64,000 nucleotides of DNA from the NCBI RefSeq assembly GCF_019047785.1, contig NZ_CP077290.1, positions 1,922,001-1,986,000 on the forward strand, in the 5' to 3' direction. The translations under genes and the position numbers were made by a program. A model generated the notes under the pieces. That model made no database searches. It had not been told where the DNA came from and saw only the letters and a list, made by a program, of their open reading frames with translations. The stretch is from Enterobacter cancerogenus. GTDB lineage: Bacteria; Pseudomonadota; Gammaproteobacteria; Enterobacterales; Enterobacteriaceae. Position 1 is the stretch's first letter. Every line of letters starts with the position of its first letter. Shown in pieces: positions 48,799 through 58,386 of this stretch.

Positions 48799-50031
48799 CT
48801 ACCCCTGCTCCCCCATCATCGCCTTTACCAGCTCCACGCAGCGCAGGAAACGCGAGTCGTAGTCCGCCTCTTCAACGTGAACATACTCCACATTATTCTC
48901 GTTGAGCATCTCCACCAGCATGGACTGGAACTCTTTTCTGTCCACGGAGCTGCCGAGGCTGCGCATCCCGTCGGCCACCCACGGGGTGTTGTTTTCCAGC
49001 AGGATCACCAGGTCGAAACGGTATTCGTCAATCAGCGCCTGCACGAACGGGTGCTCGCGCCCTTCGTACTTCTTACAAAACGCCTGGGTGGTAACAAAAT
49101 CGGTATCGATAAACGCCACTTTGTTAGCGTATTTCACCGCAAAATCGATGTACTGCGCATGGCCGAGCGCGATTTTATCGTAGTCGGAATACTGTAGCGC
49201 CATCTCATCGCCGCCCAGATGCGAGAAGACGTAGTCGCGCCCGTACTCCCACGCGCTGGTAGTGTTAAAGATGTTCGCCAGCTTGTTGACCAGCGTCGAT
49301 TTACCGCTCGACTCACCGCCGAGGATCGCCACCGTGCGCACAAAGAAGGGCTTCACTTCGGTCGGGATGTAATCCCAGTAGCGGGACGGGTTTTCGCGGA
49401 TCTGCGCCCCGCTGATGTTCATAAAGGTACGCTTAGGGTCGATCAGCACCGTCTCGATACCCAGATGCTGGCGGAACTGCGGCGCATCGGACTCTTCAGA
49501 GGTGTAGATCCAGTTGGGGGTAATCCCCTTCTCGTCCATAAACGTCTTTACACCGTTGCTCCACACGTCCCAGCCGTGCGGGTACGGCTCCATGCCCTCT
49601 TCGTTAAAGGCATGAATACGAATGTTTTTTTGATATTTAAACGTCTGAAGCAGCCAGCGCAGGCGGTCTGATACCGTCGGCTGCTGCGACATGGCGCTGT
49701 CTTCAAACAGCTGACGGTCGCGGGTTTCGTCGTAGCCCATGATGATGTGCAGCTCATCAACCTGGCTACAGGCGCGCTGGATCAAATAGATATGCCCGGT
49801 ATGCAACGGATAAAACTTACCGAACACCACGCCGATGTTCTTTTGCATACGCGGGAATTCCAGCCCCAGAAAGCGGTGCAGCGCTTCGAGCTTTTGCGCG
49901 CTGGGGCTTTTGATTTTGGCATTAAGCAGTTGGCTCAGATAGCCTTTGGTCATGCCGCTGGCGTCCGCCACCTGCTGCAGCGTACAGCCCTTCTGACGAA
50001 TGGCGGTCTTGATATAGTCAAACGACGACAT
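48799..50031 (-). CDS. nadR: Trifunctional NAD regulator / NMN adenylyltransferase / ribosylnicotinamide kinase NadR
   Basis: NadR represses NAD biosynthesis and salvages nicotinamide riboside. The 410-residue protein has an N-terminal helix-turn-helix (TLQQVADASGMTKGYLSQLL), the NMN adenylyltransferase domain (GVVFGKFYPLHTGHIYLIQRA; ISGAQIREN) and a C-terminal kinase with Walker A ILGGESSGKSTL near residue 235. It closely matches E. coli NadR. It follows radA by 35 bp on the same strand, as in E. coli. Confidence 0.97.
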   Translation of the reverse strand: MSSFDYIKTAIRQKGCTLQQVADASGMTKGYLSQLLNAKIKSPSAQKLEALHRFLGLEFPRMQKNIGVVFGKFYPLHTGHIYLIQRACSQVDELHIIMGYDETRDRQLFEDSAMSQQPTVSDRLRWLLQTFKYQKNIRIHAFNEEGMEPYPHGWDVWSNGVKTFMDEKGITPNWIYTSEESDAPQFRQHLGIETVLIDPKRTFMNISGAQIRENPSRYWDYIPTEVKPFFVRTVAILGGESSGKSTLVNKLANIFNTTSAWEYGRDYVFSHLGGDEMALQYSDYDKIALGHAQYIDFAVKYANKVAFIDTDFVTTQAFCKKYEGREHPFVQALIDEYRFDLVILLENNTPWVADGMRSLGSSVDRKEFQSMLVEMLNENNVEYVHVEEADYDSRFLRCVELVKAMMGEQG

Positions 50032-50066
50032 AAATTACGGTGCCTCCTGCAAAATCGAATACGTAA

Positions 50067-51452
50067 TTATAAGTCGTCAAAGACGTTTAACGCATCCGCG
50101 AGTTTTTTCACGCCAAAGACCTGCATCCCTTCCGGGATCTTTTTCGGCACGTTGGCAGCCGGAACAATCGCCCGGCGGAAGCCGTGTTTCGCCGCCTCGG
50201 AGATACGCTCCTGGCCGCTCGGTACCGGGCGGATTTCACCGGCCAGCCCCACTTCGCCAAACACCACCAGATCCTGCGGAAGCGGTCTGTCGCGCAGGCT
50301 GGAGACCATCGCCAGCAGCAGCGCCAGGTCAGCACTGGTTTCCGTCACCTTGACGCCGCCCACCACATTGACGAACACGTCCTGGTCCGCCATCTGCAGG
50401 CCGCCGTGACGGTGCAATACCGCCAGCAGGATCGCCAGGCGGTTCTGCTCCAGACCAACTGCCACGCGCCTTGGGTTGCCCATCATCGAGACATCGACCA
50501 GCGCCTGAATTTCGACGAGCAGCGGACGCGTTCCTTCCCACAGCACCATCACCGAGCTGCCGGAGGTGATTTCATCTCCCCGGCTCAGGAAAATGGCGGA
50601 GGGGTTGCTCACTTCGCGCAGCCCCTGCTCGGTCATGGCAAACACGCCCAGCTCGTTCACCGCGCCGAAACGGTTTTTGTGGCTGCGCAGGGTGCGAAAG
50701 CGTGAGTCCGCATCGCCATCGAGCATCACGGAGCAGTCGATACAGTGTTCAAGCACTTTCGGCCCGGCCAGCGAGCCGTCTTTAGTGACGTGGCCGACCA
50801 TCACAATCGCCACGCCGCGCGTTTTGGCAAAGCGCGTCAGGTAGGCCGCCGTTTCGCGGACCTGCGCCACGCTGCCCGGCGAAGACTGGATGTCCGCCAT
50901 GTGCATCACCTGGATGGAGTCGATGACCATCAGCTTCGGCTGCTCTTCTTCAGCGATCATGCAGATCTGCTCGATGCTGGTTTCCGAGAGCATATTCAGG
51001 TTACCGGTCGGCAGGCCGAGACGGTGGGCGCGCATCGCGACCTGCTGCAGGGACTCTTCCCCCGTGACGTACAGGGTTTTCATCTGCTCGGCGAGCCGGC
51101 AGAGCGTTTGCAGCAGCAGGGTTGATTTCCCCGCTCCCGGGTTACCGCCGATGAGGATGGCGCTGCCGGGAACCACGCCGCCGCCGAGCACGCGGTCGAA
51201 CTCTTTGAATCCGGTGGAGAAGCGCGGCAGCTCTGCAAGGCTGATGTCCGAAAGCTTTTGCACTTTCGCGACACCGGCATTCCCCGCATAGCCGCTCAGG
51301 CGTTCGTTGCGGGCCACGCTCGGCGAAGCCGCCACACCACGCACTTCGGTGATGGTGTTCCAGGCATGACAGGCGCTGCACTGCCCCTGCCAGCGCGGAT
51401 AGTCCGCACCACATTCATTACAGACAAATGCGCGTTTAGGAGCTTTCGCCAC
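50067..51452 (-). CDS. radA: DNA repair protein RadA
   Basis: RadA drives branch migration in recombination. The 461-residue protein has an N-terminal four-Cys zinc finger (CNECGADYPRWQGQCSAC), a RecA-like ATPase with Walker A IGGNPGAGKSTLLLQTL, the RadA-specific HKNRFGAVNELGVF, and a C-terminal Lon-protease-like domain (SADLALLLAMVSSLRDRPLPQDL). The length is one residue more than E. coli RadA. It lies between serB and nadR on the same strand. Confidence 0.98.
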   Translation of the reverse strand: MAKAPKRAFVCNECGADYPRWQGQCSACHAWNTITEVRGVAASPSVARNERLSGYAGNAGVAKVQKLSDISLAELPRFSTGFKEFDRVLGGGVVPGSAILIGGNPGAGKSTLLLQTLCRLAEQMKTLYVTGEESLQQVAMRAHRLGLPTGNLNMLSETSIEQICMIAEEEQPKLMVIDSIQVMHMADIQSSPGSVAQVRETAAYLTRFAKTRGVAIVMVGHVTKDGSLAGPKVLEHCIDCSVMLDGDADSRFRTLRSHKNRFGAVNELGVFAMTEQGLREVSNPSAIFLSRGDEITSGSSVMVLWEGTRPLLVEIQALVDVSMMGNPRRVAVGLEQNRLAILLAVLHRHGGLQMADQDVFVNVVGGVKVTETSADLALLLAMVSSLRDRPLPQDLVVFGEVGLAGEIRPVPSGQERISEAAKHGFRRAIVPAANVPKKIPEGMQVFGVKKLADALNVFDDL

Positions 51453-51484
51453 GGTTTACCTCTTTATTTCTGTGCGGGCTGCGT

Positions 51485-51511
51485 GCCGGGTGGCGCTGAC
51501 GCATACCCGGC
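51485..51511. repeat. REP element between serB and radA
   Basis: GCCGGGTGGCGCTGACGCA-TACCCGGC palindrome in the 75-bp gap between two same-strand genes. Confidence 0.85.
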
Positions 51512-51527
51512 CTGGAAAAGCAGACCG

Positions 51528-52496
51528 TTATTTCTGATTAATGCTGCCGGAGAGGATGCAGAACACCCCCATCAGGTCAGCGTGACGGATGGTCACTTCC
51601 GTCTTTTCATTCACTTTGGGCTTCGCGTGGTAGGCAATGCCGAGGCCCGCCGCTTTGATCATCGGCAGGTCGTTGGCACCGTCGCCAATAGCCACGGTTT
51701 GCGCCACAGGGATTTCATATTTTTCCGCCAGACGCGTTAACGTATTGGCTTTGTACTGCGCATCCACGATGTCGCCCGTCACCTGCCCCGTCAGCTTACC
51801 GTCGACGATCTCCAGCTCGTTCGCCACCACGGTGGTCAAACGCAGCTTATCGCGCAGGTAATCCGCGAAGAAGGTGAACCCTCCCGAGGCGATAGCCACT
51901 TTCCAGCCCAGCGTCTCCAGCTTCAGCACCAGCTGTGTTAATCCTGGCATCAAAGGCAGCTCGTCGCGTACCTGGCGCAGAATGGTCGCATCGGCCCCTT
52001 TCAGGGTAGCGACGCGCTGTCTCAGGCTGGCGGTAAAGTCCAGCTCGCCGCGCATCGCCCGCTCGGTGACTTCCGCCACCAGCTCGCCGCTGCCCGCCAG
52101 CTTCGCGATTTCGTCGATGCACTCGATCTGGATCGCCGTGGAGTCCATATCCATCACCAGCAGGCCTGGCGTTTTCAGATGCGGAATTTTGCCCAGCGGG
52201 GCGACGTCCAGCCCGGCATCGTGTGCCAGGCGCGTTGCGCGCTGCGTCAGGGAGCCTGCCAGGCGAATGACCTGATAATCTTCCACGCACCAGGCCGCCA
52301 CGATCACCATCGCTGCGCCCAGGGTCGATTGATATTGGGTAAGGCGTTGCTTATCCAGGCCGCGTCCGTACAGCAGCCAGCCGCTACGACCGGCGTGATA
52401 ATCGAGAGGCATTACCTCATCGCCACTTAAAGAGAGCGGCAATCCTGGCCATAAAGAGACATCCATCGGCAGGTCGCACCAGGTAATATTCGGCAT
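51528..52496 (-). CDS. serB: Phosphoserine phosphatase
   Basis: SerB makes serine from phosphoserine. The 322-residue HAD enzyme has DxDxT as LLVMDMDSTAIQIECIDEI, SGGFTFFADYLRDKL and VAIGDGANDLPMIKAAG. The N-terminal domain is ACT-like. I start it at ATG 52496 (MPNITWCDLP), the E. coli N-terminus; an in-frame ATG at 52646 would add 50 residues that overlap the divergent ytjB. It heads the serB-radA-nadR group. Confidence 0.98.
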   Translation of the reverse strand: MPNITWCDLPMDVSLWPGLPLSLSGDEVMPLDYHAGRSGWLLYGRGLDKQRLTQYQSTLGAAMVIVAAWCVEDYQVIRLAGSLTQRATRLAHDAGLDVAPLGKIPHLKTPGLLVMDMDSTAIQIECIDEIAKLAGSGELVAEVTERAMRGELDFTASLRQRVATLKGADATILRQVRDELPLMPGLTQLVLKLETLGWKVAIASGGFTFFADYLRDKLRLTTVVANELEIVDGKLTGQVTGDIVDAQYKANTLTRLAEKYEIPVAQTVAIGDGANDLPMIKAAGLGIAYHAKPKVNEKTEVTIRHADLMGVFCILSGSINQK

Positions 52497-52613
52497 TAAA
52501 GCTCCTGTAAATTCGTTCTCGCCGGAAGGTTCCCGAGGGAAAATAACGCATGAGGCTACCTTGTAACCATCACTTCTGGCAACATTAAGCCGTAAATTTT
52601 CAGCAGGTGGAAT

Positions 52614-53258
52614 ATGGCTCGCGCAAAACTGAAATTCCGGCTTCATCGTGCCGTGATTGTCCTGTCCTGTCTCGCATTATTAGTCGCGCTGATGCAAGGG
52701 GCATCGTGGTTCAGCCAGAATCACCAGCGGCAACGTAACCCGCAGTTTGAAGAACTGGCGCGCACCTTAGCCCGCCAGGTCACGCTGAACGTCGCGCCGG
52801 CCATGCGGACCGAAACGCCTGACGAGAAGCGGATAGGTCAGGTGTTACGCCAGTTGACGGAGAACAGCCGCATTCTTGATGCCGGTGTGTATGACGAACA
52901 AGGCGACCTGATCGCCCGCGCCGGAGAGCACGTCGACGTGCGCGACAGGCTGGCGCTGGACGGCAAAAAAGCCGGGGGCTATTTCAACCAGCAGATCGTT
53001 GAACCCATTCAGGGGAAGAATGGTCCGCTGGGGTATTTGCGCCTGACGCTGGATACCCACACCCTGCCAACAGAAGCCAAACAGGTGGATAACACCACCA
53101 ATATTCTGCGCCTGATGCTGCTGCTTTCCCTCGCCATCGGCGTTGTGCTGGCACGTACCCTGCTGCAGGGCAAACGCACCCGCTGGCAACAGTCGCCTTT
53201 CCTGCTGACCGCCAGCAAGTCCATTCCCGAAGAGGAAGAGAGCGAGAAGAAGGATTAG
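52614..53258 (+). CDS. ytjB: Inner membrane protein YtjB (Smp)
   Basis: A 214-residue protein with an N-terminal membrane segment (VIVLSCLALLVALMQGASWF), a periplasmic stretch with VYDEQGDLIARAGEHVDVRDRLALDGKKAGGY that resembles sensor-like dimer domains, and a second membrane segment near residue 165 (ILRLMLLLSLAIGVVLA). The tail is acidic. It matches E. coli YtjB. It is divergent from serB. The function is unknown. Confidence 0.93.
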   Translation: MARAKLKFRLHRAVIVLSCLALLVALMQGASWFSQNHQRQRNPQFEELARTLARQVTLNVAPAMRTETPDEKRIGQVLRQLTENSRILDAGVYDEQGDLIARAGEHVDVRDRLALDGKKAGGYFNQQIVEPIQGKNGPLGYLRLTLDTHTLPTEAKQVDNTTNILRLMLLLSLAIGVVLARTLLQGKRTRWQQSPFLLTASKSIPEEEESEKKD

Positions 53259-53297
53259 TGATAAAGTAGGCGGATGATTCGGAAAAGGAACTCTGCT

Positions 53298-54314
53298 ATG
53301 ACGACGCTTCGCCTGCTCATCTCTGATTCGTACGATCCCTGGTTTAATCTCGCGGTGGAAGAGTGCATCTTCCGCCAGATGCCCGCCACCCAGCGCGTGC
53401 TGTTTCTCTGGCGTAACGCCGATACGGTGGTCATTGGCCGCGCGCAGAACCCATGGAAAGAGTGCAACACGCGGCGGATGGAAGACGATAACGTTCGTCT
53501 CGCAAGGCGCAGCTCGGGCGGTGGTGCGGTGTTCCACGATCTCGGCAACACCTGCTTCACCTTTATGGCGGGCAAGCCGGAATATGATAAAAGCATCTCC
53601 ACATCCATTGTCCTTAACGCCCTAAACGCGCTCGGCGTGACGGCGGAAGCCTCCGGCCGTAACGATCTGGTGGTGAAGACCCCCGAGGGCGATCGCAAAG
53701 TCTCCGGATCCGCCTATCGTGAAACCATGGATCGCGGGTTCCATCACGGCACGCTGCTGCTCAACGCCGACCTGAGCCGTCTGGCCAACTACCTCAACCC
53801 CGACAAGAAAAAACTGCAGGCGAAGGGCATTACCTCCGTGCGTGGCCGCGTGGCGAACCTCGTGGAACTGCTGCCGGGCATCACCCATGAACAGATCTGC
53901 GACGCCATCCGCGAGGCCTTCTTTACGCATTACGGCGAGCGCGTGGAGGCAGAAGTCATTTCACCGGACAAAACGCCCGACCTGCCGAACTTCGCCGAAA
54001 CCTTTGCCCGCCAGAGCAGCTGGGAGTGGAACTTCGGCCAGGCACCGGCGTTTTCACACCTGCTGGACGAGCGCTTTACGTGGGGCGGCGTGGAGCTGCA
54101 CTTTGACGTGGAAAAGGGGCATATCACCCGTACCCAGGTCTTCACCGATAGCCTGAATCCTGCCCCGCTGGAAGCGCTGGCAGCGCGATTGCAGGGCTGC
54201 CTGTACCGCGCCGATATGCTCCAGCAGGCGTGCGATGCCCTGCTTGCGGACTTTCCGCAGCAGGAGACCGAGCTTCGCGAGCTTTCTGCCTGGCTGGCGC
54301 ACGCGGTACGTTAA
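53298..54314 (+). CDS. lplA: Lipoate-protein ligase A
   Basis: LplA attaches exogenous lipoate to lipoyl domains through lipoyl-AMP. The 338-residue protein has [20 protein letters not shown] near residue 70 and the catalytic lysine in [12 protein letters not shown] (near 133). The C-terminal domain is complete. I start it at ATG 53298 ([16 protein letters not shown]), after AAAAGGAA; a frame from 53274 adds eight residues without homology. A 35-of-38 match to its codons near 54164-54201 recurs at 55394-55431, evidence of a local duplication. Confidence 0.98.
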   Translation: MTTLRLLISDSYDPWFNLAVEECIFRQMPATQRVLFLWRNADTVVIGRAQNPWKECNTRRMEDDNVRLARRSSGGGAVFHDLGNTCFTFMAGKPEYDKSISTSIVLNALNALGVTAEASGRNDLVVKTPEGDRKVSGSAYRETMDRGFHHGTLLLNADLSRLANYLNPDKKKLQAKGITSVRGRVANLVELLPGITHEQICDAIREAFFTHYGERVEAEVISPDKTPDLPNFAETFARQSSWEWNFGQAPAFSHLLDERFTWGGVELHFDVEKGHITRTQVFTDSLNPAPLEALAARLQGCLYRADMLQQACDALLADFPQQETELRELSAWLAHAVR

Positions 54315-54321
54315 TCCTCTC

Positions 54322-54345
54322 GCCCTGAAGCACGCGCTTCAGGGC
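54322..54345 (+). terminator. Inverted repeat after lplA, possible terminator
   Basis: GCCCTGAAGC and GCTTCAGGGC form a 10-bp stem around ACGC, seven bases after the lplA stop. The T-run is poor (GGCTTTCCC), so termination strength is uncertain. Confidence 0.6.
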
Positions 54346-54348
54346 TGG

Positions 54349-54671
54349 CTTTCCCGTTGAACGACGGTGTTTTTATTCAGGATAAATATAAACAGATATG
54401 ACAAATTATAAGCATAGGTATTTTATGCAGGAGAAAATGGCGACATTAATAACCTTGACGAATACGTAAATCTTACACCACCGGCATTTATCCCAGAAAA
54501 ATCGAAAAGCATTCATCCCTAAAATTCATTAAGATTCAATTAACCCGTCCCTAAAAAAATCTAAATACCTCAATAAAATATCCATCATAAAATGTTATCA
54601 GTAATCAGGATGATATTGCTGAACATATTGATTACAGGACTCTTTTTAATTTTCTTCGTTAAGGAACAACA
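54349..54671 (+). repeat. Leader repeat, copy 1
   Basis: From TTTCCCG at 54349 to the subunit ATG at 54672, this leader is nearly identical to 55432-55756, with only scattered base differences. It includes the TGATTACAGGACTC segment and the GTTAAGGAACAACA ribosome binding site. Confidence 0.88.
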
Positions 54672-55358
54672 ATGAAAAAGCTTCTCGTGGCGACGGCCAT
54701 TTCACTGGCCATGTCCGTTACCGCTGCGCACGCGGTTGATACCGCTGTGCTCAAGGTCCAGGGCAAGCTGACTAACGCTTCCTGCACCCCAACCCTGAGC
54801 AATGGCGGGATCGTTGACTATGGCACGATCCGTCTTGGTGAACTGAACGCTACCGCAACCAACCAGTTGGGTGAGCGCGATTCTTCTCTGACCATCACCT
54901 GCTCCTCGCCAACCAAAGTAGGCTGGAGCATCACGGACGATCGCACCGACTCCGTGTCGCCAAACGTCAACGTTAAAGTGCTCGGCGATTATAGCTATCC
55001 GACCGACGGTTCAGCGATGGGCCTGGGCAAAACAGCAGGTGGCGTCGCCATTGGTAACTGGGCGCTTTACGTTGTGGCGGCAAACGTGACAGCGGATAGT
55101 GAGCACGCTATTCCCGTTAAGAAGTCGGACCAACAGCCTGCCTGGACAAATGCAACATCCCTTCCCGTGTTAAATGCAGCTAAGCATACGATGATGTCTG
55201 TTATATCAGATGATGCGACTAACCCGAACCCTATGGCCTTCACTCAGGTCGTCTACCCTCTTAAAACGTCAGTAGCCATCGATAAAACCGCCCGACTGGG
55301 TATTACCGATGATACCCAGCTTGACGGCCAGGCAACCATTACCCTGACCTACCTGTAA
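54672..55358 (+). CDS. DUF1120-type fimbrial subunit A
   Basis: A 228-residue secreted protein: signal peptide ending AHA near residue 21, then VDTAVLKVQGKLTNASCTPT with an alternating hydrophobic N-terminal strand. Two cysteines (near 38 and 77) should form the disulfide of a pilin-like fold. The C-terminus QLDGQATITLTYL is the expected terminal beta strand. It matches the DUF1120 layout (PF06551, known from E. coli YhcF-like proteins). Translation starts after TTAAGGAACAACA. It is about 87% identical to subunit B by hand count (30 differences in 228). Confidence 0.85.
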   Translation: MKKLLVATAISLAMSVTAAHAVDTAVLKVQGKLTNASCTPTLSNGGIVDYGTIRLGELNATATNQLGERDSSLTITCSSPTKVGWSITDDRTDSVSPNVNVKVLGDYSYPTDGSAMGLGKTAGGVAIGNWALYVVAANVTADSEHAIPVKKSDQQPAWTNATSLPVLNAAKHTMMSVISDDATNPNPMAFTQVVYPLKTSVAIDKTARLGITDDTQLDGQATITLTYL

Positions 55359-55393
55359 GTCATTTCTGACATCGCTGTTCTGACGTAACCCAG

Positions 55394-55431
55394 CCCACTG
55401 GAAGTGCTGGCAGCCCGATTGCAGGGCTGCC
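55394..55431 (+). repeat. Fragment of lplA 3' coding sequence (duplication scar)
   Basis: CCCACTGGAAGTGCTGG and the following CAGCCCGATTGCAGGGC match lplA 54164-54201 at 35 of 38 positions. The lplA sequence stops matching at the word GCAGGGCTGCC, after which the sequence follows the leader of copy 1 from 54349. Confidence 0.85.
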
Positions 55432-55756
55432 ATTCCCGCTAAGTGAGGGTGTTTTTATTCAGGGCAAATATAAACAGATATGACAAATTATAAGCATTGA
55501 TATTTTACGCAGGAGAATATGGCGACATTAATAACCTTGACGAATACATAAATCTTACACCACCGGCATTTATCCCAGAAAAATCGAAAAGTATTGATTC
55601 CTAAAATTCATTAAGATTCAATTAACCCGCCCCTAAAAAAATCTAAATACCTAAATAAATTATCCATAATAAAATATTATCAGTAATCGGGATGATTTTG
55701 CTGGACATATTGATTACAGGACTCTTTTTACTTTTCTTCTTCGTTAAGGAACAACA
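55432..55756 (+). repeat. Leader repeat, copy 2
   Basis: Near-copy of 54349-54671 (ATTCCCGCTAAGTGAGGG... to GTTAAGGAACAACA). It differs by scattered substitutions and one short CTT insertion near 55737. Confidence 0.88.
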
Positions 55757-56443
55757 ATGAAAAAGCTTCTCGTGGCGACGGCCATTTCCATGGCAATGTC
55801 CGTTACCGCTGCGCACGCAGCTGACACCGCGGTGCTTAAGGTCCAGGGCAAGCTGACCAACGCCTCCTGCACACCAACCCTGAGCAATGGCGGGATCGTT
55901 GACTATGGCACGATCCGTCTTGGTGAACTGAGCGCTACCTCGACCAACCAGCTGGGTGAGCGCGATGCCTCCCTGACCATCACCTGCTCCTCGCCAACCA
56001 AAATAGGTTGGGGAATCACGGACGATCGCATCGACTCCGTGTCGTCAGAAGTTAACGTTAAAGTGCTCGGCGACTGGAGCTATCCGACCGACGGTACGGC
56101 GATGGGTCTGGGCAAGACAGCAGGTGGCGTAGCTATTGGTAACTGGGCGCTTTATGTTGTGGCGGCAAACGTGACAGCGGATGGCGAGCACGCTATTCCC
56201 GTTAAGTGGTCGGACCAGCAGCCATCCTGGCAAAATGCAACACTGCTTCCTATCTTAAATGGCAAGCAGCATACGGTGATGTCTGTTATTTCGGATGATG
56301 CGTCTACCCCGAACCCTATGGCCTTTACTCAGGCTGTTTATCCTCTTAAAACGTCATTAGCTATCGATAACACCACCCGACTGGCGATTACCGATGACAC
56401 CCAGCTTGACGGCCAGGCGACCATTACCCTGAAATACCTGTAA
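55757..56443 (+). CDS. DUF1120-type fimbrial subunit B
   Basis: A 228-residue paralogue of subunit A with the same signal peptide, ASCTPTLSNGGIVDYGTIRL region, second cysteine and terminal QLDGQATITLKYL strand. Differences are spread over the whole protein, with more in the second half. It arose with its leader by tandem duplication of the A unit. A rho-independent terminator follows at 56478. Confidence 0.85.
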   Translation: MKKLLVATAISMAMSVTAAHAADTAVLKVQGKLTNASCTPTLSNGGIVDYGTIRLGELSATSTNQLGERDASLTITCSSPTKIGWGITDDRIDSVSSEVNVKVLGDWSYPTDGTAMGLGKTAGGVAIGNWALYVVAANVTADGEHAIPVKWSDQQPSWQNATLLPILNGKQHTVMSVISDDASTPNPMAFTQAVYPLKTSLAIDNTTRLAITDDTQLDGQATITLKYL

Positions 56444-56477
56444 GTCATTTCAGACTTAGCATCACTGTTCTAATTTC

Positions 56478-56508
56478 ACCGGCGATCTCTGTATCGCCGG
56501 TTTTTTAT
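56478..56508 (+). terminator. Terminator after subunit B
   Basis: ACCGGCGAT and ATCGCCGGT form a 9-bp perfect stem around CTCTGT, followed by six T. It lies 35 bp after the stop of subunit B and is missing after A. Confidence 0.9.
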
Positions 56509-56705
56509 TTCCTCTCCACCACGCAATCAATGTAAATACATTCAAGATTGTATTTACAGTCATTAAAAATACTCAAACAACAGGTTAGAATTCTTAAATA
56601 TCTATATTACTGTAACCGTTAATAAAATCTTCCCGCTTGTTAAGCAAGTCGTTAAATATTCATACAATTTAAAACACTTCTTCTTTTTTTGGTTAAGGAA
56701 AAACA

Positions 56706-57416
56706 ATGAAAAAGCTTCTTCTCGCCGCCTTGATTGCTGCTACCTCCACGGCTGCGCTGGCAGACGCCTCCGTTGTCATGAAGGTGAAGGGCAAAATGAA
56801 TCACGCCTCCTGCACGCCAGAACTGAGCAACGGTGGCTCAATCGACTTCGGCACCATTGCGCTGGACCAGCTGTCACCTAACGTGGTGAACCAGATGGGC
56901 CAGAAAGACATGTCGCTGACCATCAACTGCCCGGCTGCGACCCGCGTGGCGTGGAGTATTGCGGATAACAAAGAAGATTCAAACGCCGCGAACGATCTGA
57001 CCTCCAGCCAGTTCTATATCCGCGATGGCGCAGACAACGGCAACGACGTCTGGGGCGCGGGCACCACCTACGGCGTGGGCTTTACGTCAGTGGGTGAAAA
57101 AATTGGTGCATATGCGATTGCGACCCGCGTTAACGATATTACCGCCAACGGCGTACCGGCTCAGGCGATCTATGCCCCGGCATTTACCAACAGCAAAGGG
57201 GAATACATGTGGCGTAACCTGACGACAGGTCTTATCGCCAACGGTAACGCGGAAATTATGACCGCAACCTCACCGGGCAAAACCACGCCGCTGGCCATTA
57301 CTAACGTCGTCTTCCCGTTCAAGGTTTCTCTGGCCGTTGTGAATACCGATCGCCTGACCACCACGGAAGAAACACAGCTCAGCGGTGAAACAACAATTAC
57401 TCTGGTTTATCTGTAA
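56706..57416 (+). CDS. DUF1120-type fimbrial subunit C
   Basis: A 236-residue secreted protein with a signal peptide (MKKLLLAALIAATSTAALA, cleavage near 19). It shares the pattern MKVKGKMNHASCTPELSNGG, IDFGTIALDQLSPN, QKDMSLTINCPAATRVAWSI and the C-terminal LSGETTITLVYL. It is more diverged from A and B than they are from each other. It has its own 260-bp AT-rich leader after the B terminator and the ribosome binding site GGTTAAGGAAAAACA. Confidence 0.84.
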   Translation: MKKLLLAALIAATSTAALADASVVMKVKGKMNHASCTPELSNGGSIDFGTIALDQLSPNVVNQMGQKDMSLTINCPAATRVAWSIADNKEDSNAANDLTSSQFYIRDGADNGNDVWGAGTTYGVGFTSVGEKIGAYAIATRVNDITANGVPAQAIYAPAFTNSKGEYMWRNLTTGLIANGNAEIMTATSPGKTTPLAITNVVFPFKVSLAVVNTDRLTTTEETQLSGETTITLVYL

Positions 57417-57654
57417 TAGCTTTACTTATTCAGCGGCGAATTACCTCGCCGCTATTTCCTCAAATAACGCTTCCTGACGTCGGATTAATATTGAATCTTA
57501 CTCAATAGTGACGTTAGAAATTCTAAGTATTGAATGAGTCGAATCATTAATAGAATCGGCGAGCTTTTAGACAAACGCGATGTAATAAGCAAGTCATTTA
57601 GCACCCAAAATTATTCTTATTGAATGTGTACATTTCTAAGGTTAAGGAAAAACA

Positions 57655-58371
57655 ATGAAAAAAGTGCTTCTCGCCACGGTATTAACCATGGCAGCAACGG
57701 CTGTTTGCGCTGAACCTACCGCTACCCTGAAAATTCAGGGCTCGCTGACCACCGCAGGCTGCGTGCCGGAATTAAGCAACGGCGGCCTGGCTAACTTTGG
57801 TGAAATTGGTCTGGACTCACTGACCTCCGCCGTGCCTTACCAGGCGGGCCATAAGGACGTGACGCTGTCCATCAAATGCCAGTCTGCCACCCGTGTGGGC
57901 TGGACCTTCCACGATGACCGCGCTGACACCAACGCGGGTAAAACACTCTCCTCCACCGAGTTTTACGTTGACAATGCGGGCAATGACGGCACCAGAGCGT
58001 CCGGCGCCTATCAGCTGAACGGCGTGGGTAAAACCAGCGCCGGCCAGAACATCGGCGGCTACGCTGTTTCCACCAACCTGAGCGCGGTCACCGCAGACGG
58101 CGCAGCCGTTCAGCCTATTGCCAGCACCATGTACAACGGCGGCACCATCAGCAGCAGAAGCTGGATCAACATGTGGAACACCGGTTACATCATGAATGAC
58201 GGCACCGACGTGATGACCGTGTCCAAAACCGGCCAGCGTGCGCCGCTGGCGTTCACTACGGCGACCTTCCCGCTGAAGATCGCCCTCGCCATTGCGCCAA
58301 GCAAAAACCTGACCCTGACCGATAAAACCGAGCTGGACGGCCAGTCCACCATCACCCTGGTTTATCTGTAA
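57655..58371 (+). CDS. DUF1120-type fimbrial subunit D
   Basis: A 238-residue secreted subunit: signal peptide ending VCA near residue 19, LKIQGSLTTAGCVPELSNGG, IKCQSATRVGWTFHDDRADTNAG, and terminal LDGQSTITLVYL. A weak inverted repeat precedes it (57432-57453), and it has its own 238-bp leader and GGTTAAGGAAAAACA site. A strong hairpin follows its stop, before the chaperone. Confidence 0.84.
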   Translation: MKKVLLATVLTMAATAVCAEPTATLKIQGSLTTAGCVPELSNGGLANFGEIGLDSLTSAVPYQAGHKDVTLSIKCQSATRVGWTFHDDRADTNAGKTLSSTEFYVDNAGNDGTRASGAYQLNGVGKTSAGQNIGGYAVSTNLSAVTADGAAVQPIASTMYNGGTISSRSWINMWNTGYIMNDGTDVMTVSKTGQRAPLAFTTATFPLKIALAIAPSKNLTLTDKTELDGQSTITLVYL

Positions 58372-58386
58372 GCCTTAACGCGTTTA

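Larger units (their letters stand above)
54315..54671. other. lplA-fimbrial cluster intergenic region
   Basis: This 357-bp gap holds a strong inverted repeat after lplA (54322-54345) and then AT-rich sequence with no protein gene. Its part from 54349 onward is repeated upstream of the next subunit gene, so it probably carries the cluster's promoter and regulatory leader. Confidence 0.65.
55359..55756. other. Region between subunit genes A and B
   Basis: This 398-bp gap begins with a short sequence shared with the end of subunit B, then carries a fragment of the lplA 3' end (55394-55431) and then the second copy of the leader. It has no protein gene of its own. Confidence 0.75.

Noticed and set aside
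53274..54314. lplA possibly disrupted by the nearby duplication
   Set aside because: The lplA frame is intact and full length to a normal stop at 54314. Only the extra fragment at 55394-55431 is partial.
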